DNA of 64,000 nucleotides from assembly GCF_022539665.2 (NCBI RefSeq), contig NC_081335.1, positions 8,840,449 through 8,904,448 on the forward strand. Direction: 5' to 3'. This document shows, piece by piece, positions 63,862 through 64,000 of the stretch; within the stretch, counting starts at the first letter, position 1, and the number at the start of each line of letters is the position of its first letter. A program made the translations under genes and the position numbers. The notes under the pieces were generated by a model. It was not told the DNA's origin. It searched no databases and was given only the letters and a program-made list of their open reading frames with translations. The DNA is from Daphnia carinata (Eukaryota > Arthropoda > Branchiopoda > Diplostraca > Daphniidae).

Positions 63862-64000
63862 AAGATCATACTTCACAGGATCATTTCTGTAGTATATCTT
63901 GACTTGTTTCCCACCAGAAACATTCCTCCATTCAACCCGCGATGACGAGTAATGACGCTGGCTTCTGAGAGTGAAACAGGTTTCGGGTGTAACTACTTCT
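63862..64000 (+). ncRNA. U3: U3 snoRNA (cut by window end)
   Basis: First 139 nt, with box A'/A and box B present. Confidence 0.92.

Larger units (their letters stand above)
59997..64000. repeat. Array unit 10 (right-truncated)
   Basis: U2, U1, 5S, tRNA-His (17-nt intron), U4, U5, hairpins, SRP RNA (-) and the first part of U3; the window ends inside U3. Spacers as in units 1 and 4. Confidence 0.96.

Noticed and set aside
1-64000. CRISPR array or bacterial operon
   Set aside because: The repeats are 4.7-kb gene units with eukaryotic snRNAs, an intron-bearing tRNA and LINEs.

Overview
The window is eukaryotic, almost certainly animal (metazoan), DNA. It is one long stretch of a tandem array of non-coding RNA genes. 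The basic unit is about 4.74 kb and carries, in order, U2 snRNA(+), U1 snRNA(+), 5S rRNA(+), tRNA-His(GTG)(+), U4 snRNA(+), U5 snRNA(+), SRP/7SL RNA(-) and U3 snoRNA(+). I recognised these from diagnostic motifs (U1 5' ATACTTACCT, U2 GTAGTA branch-site sequence, U5 CCTTTTAC loop, Sm sites, SRP helix 8, U3 box A). No U6 was found. The species cannot be named. The 5S sequence resembles invertebrate (arthropod-like) 5S, but that is a weak clue.

Layout: ten units, counted from each U2 start. Unit 1 (1-7332, left-truncated), unit 2 (7333-16034) and unit 3 (16035-24816) each carry a LINE with an AP-endonuclease/RT ORF2 and a zinc-knuckle ORF1 (Tx1/L1-like). The LINE begins inside U2 and ends with poly(A) inside 5S. 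It replaces the U2 3' half, all of U1 and 5S nt 1-82 (1.27 kb of host sequence). Unit 4 (24817-29569) is intact. Unit 5 (29570-38672) has a different LINE in U2, with zinc fingers, RT and a restriction-like endonuclease, Utopia/R2-like, flanked by a 30-bp target-site duplication. Units 6 (38673-43419) and 7 (43420-48158) are intact. Unit 8 (48159-55257) has its 5S gene broken by 2.2 kb of AT-rich DNA that looks like decayed array sequence, then poly(A)-tagged 5S fragments, then a tRNA-His with a GGG anticodon. Unit 9 (55258-59996) is intact. Unit 10 (59997-64000) is right-truncated inside U3.

Most striking: the two LINE types belong to different lineages (AP endonuclease versus restriction-like endonuclease) but share the same roughly 300-bp 5' leader. 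The leader starts as diverged U2 sequence. It keeps a U2-like stem, an Sm-like site and an 11-12 bp hairpin just after that site, so the element RNAs would begin like an snRNA. This suggests modular exchange of 5' leaders between LINEs living in one snRNA/5S array, and perhaps snRNA mimicry. Other points are the intron in tRNA-His (two alleles, 12 and 17 nt), poly(A) insertions at both internal promoter blocks of 5S, and a paired GC-rich hairpin in every unit.

How the parts fit: the array supplies four spliceosomal RNAs, the pre-rRNA processing RNA U3, 5S, SRP RNA and a tRNA from one homogenised locus. The LINEs use its genes as safe multicopy targets and probably use the U2 promoter. The short ORFs outside the LINEs are shadows of RNA genes or spacers that look conserved only because the array is homogenised.
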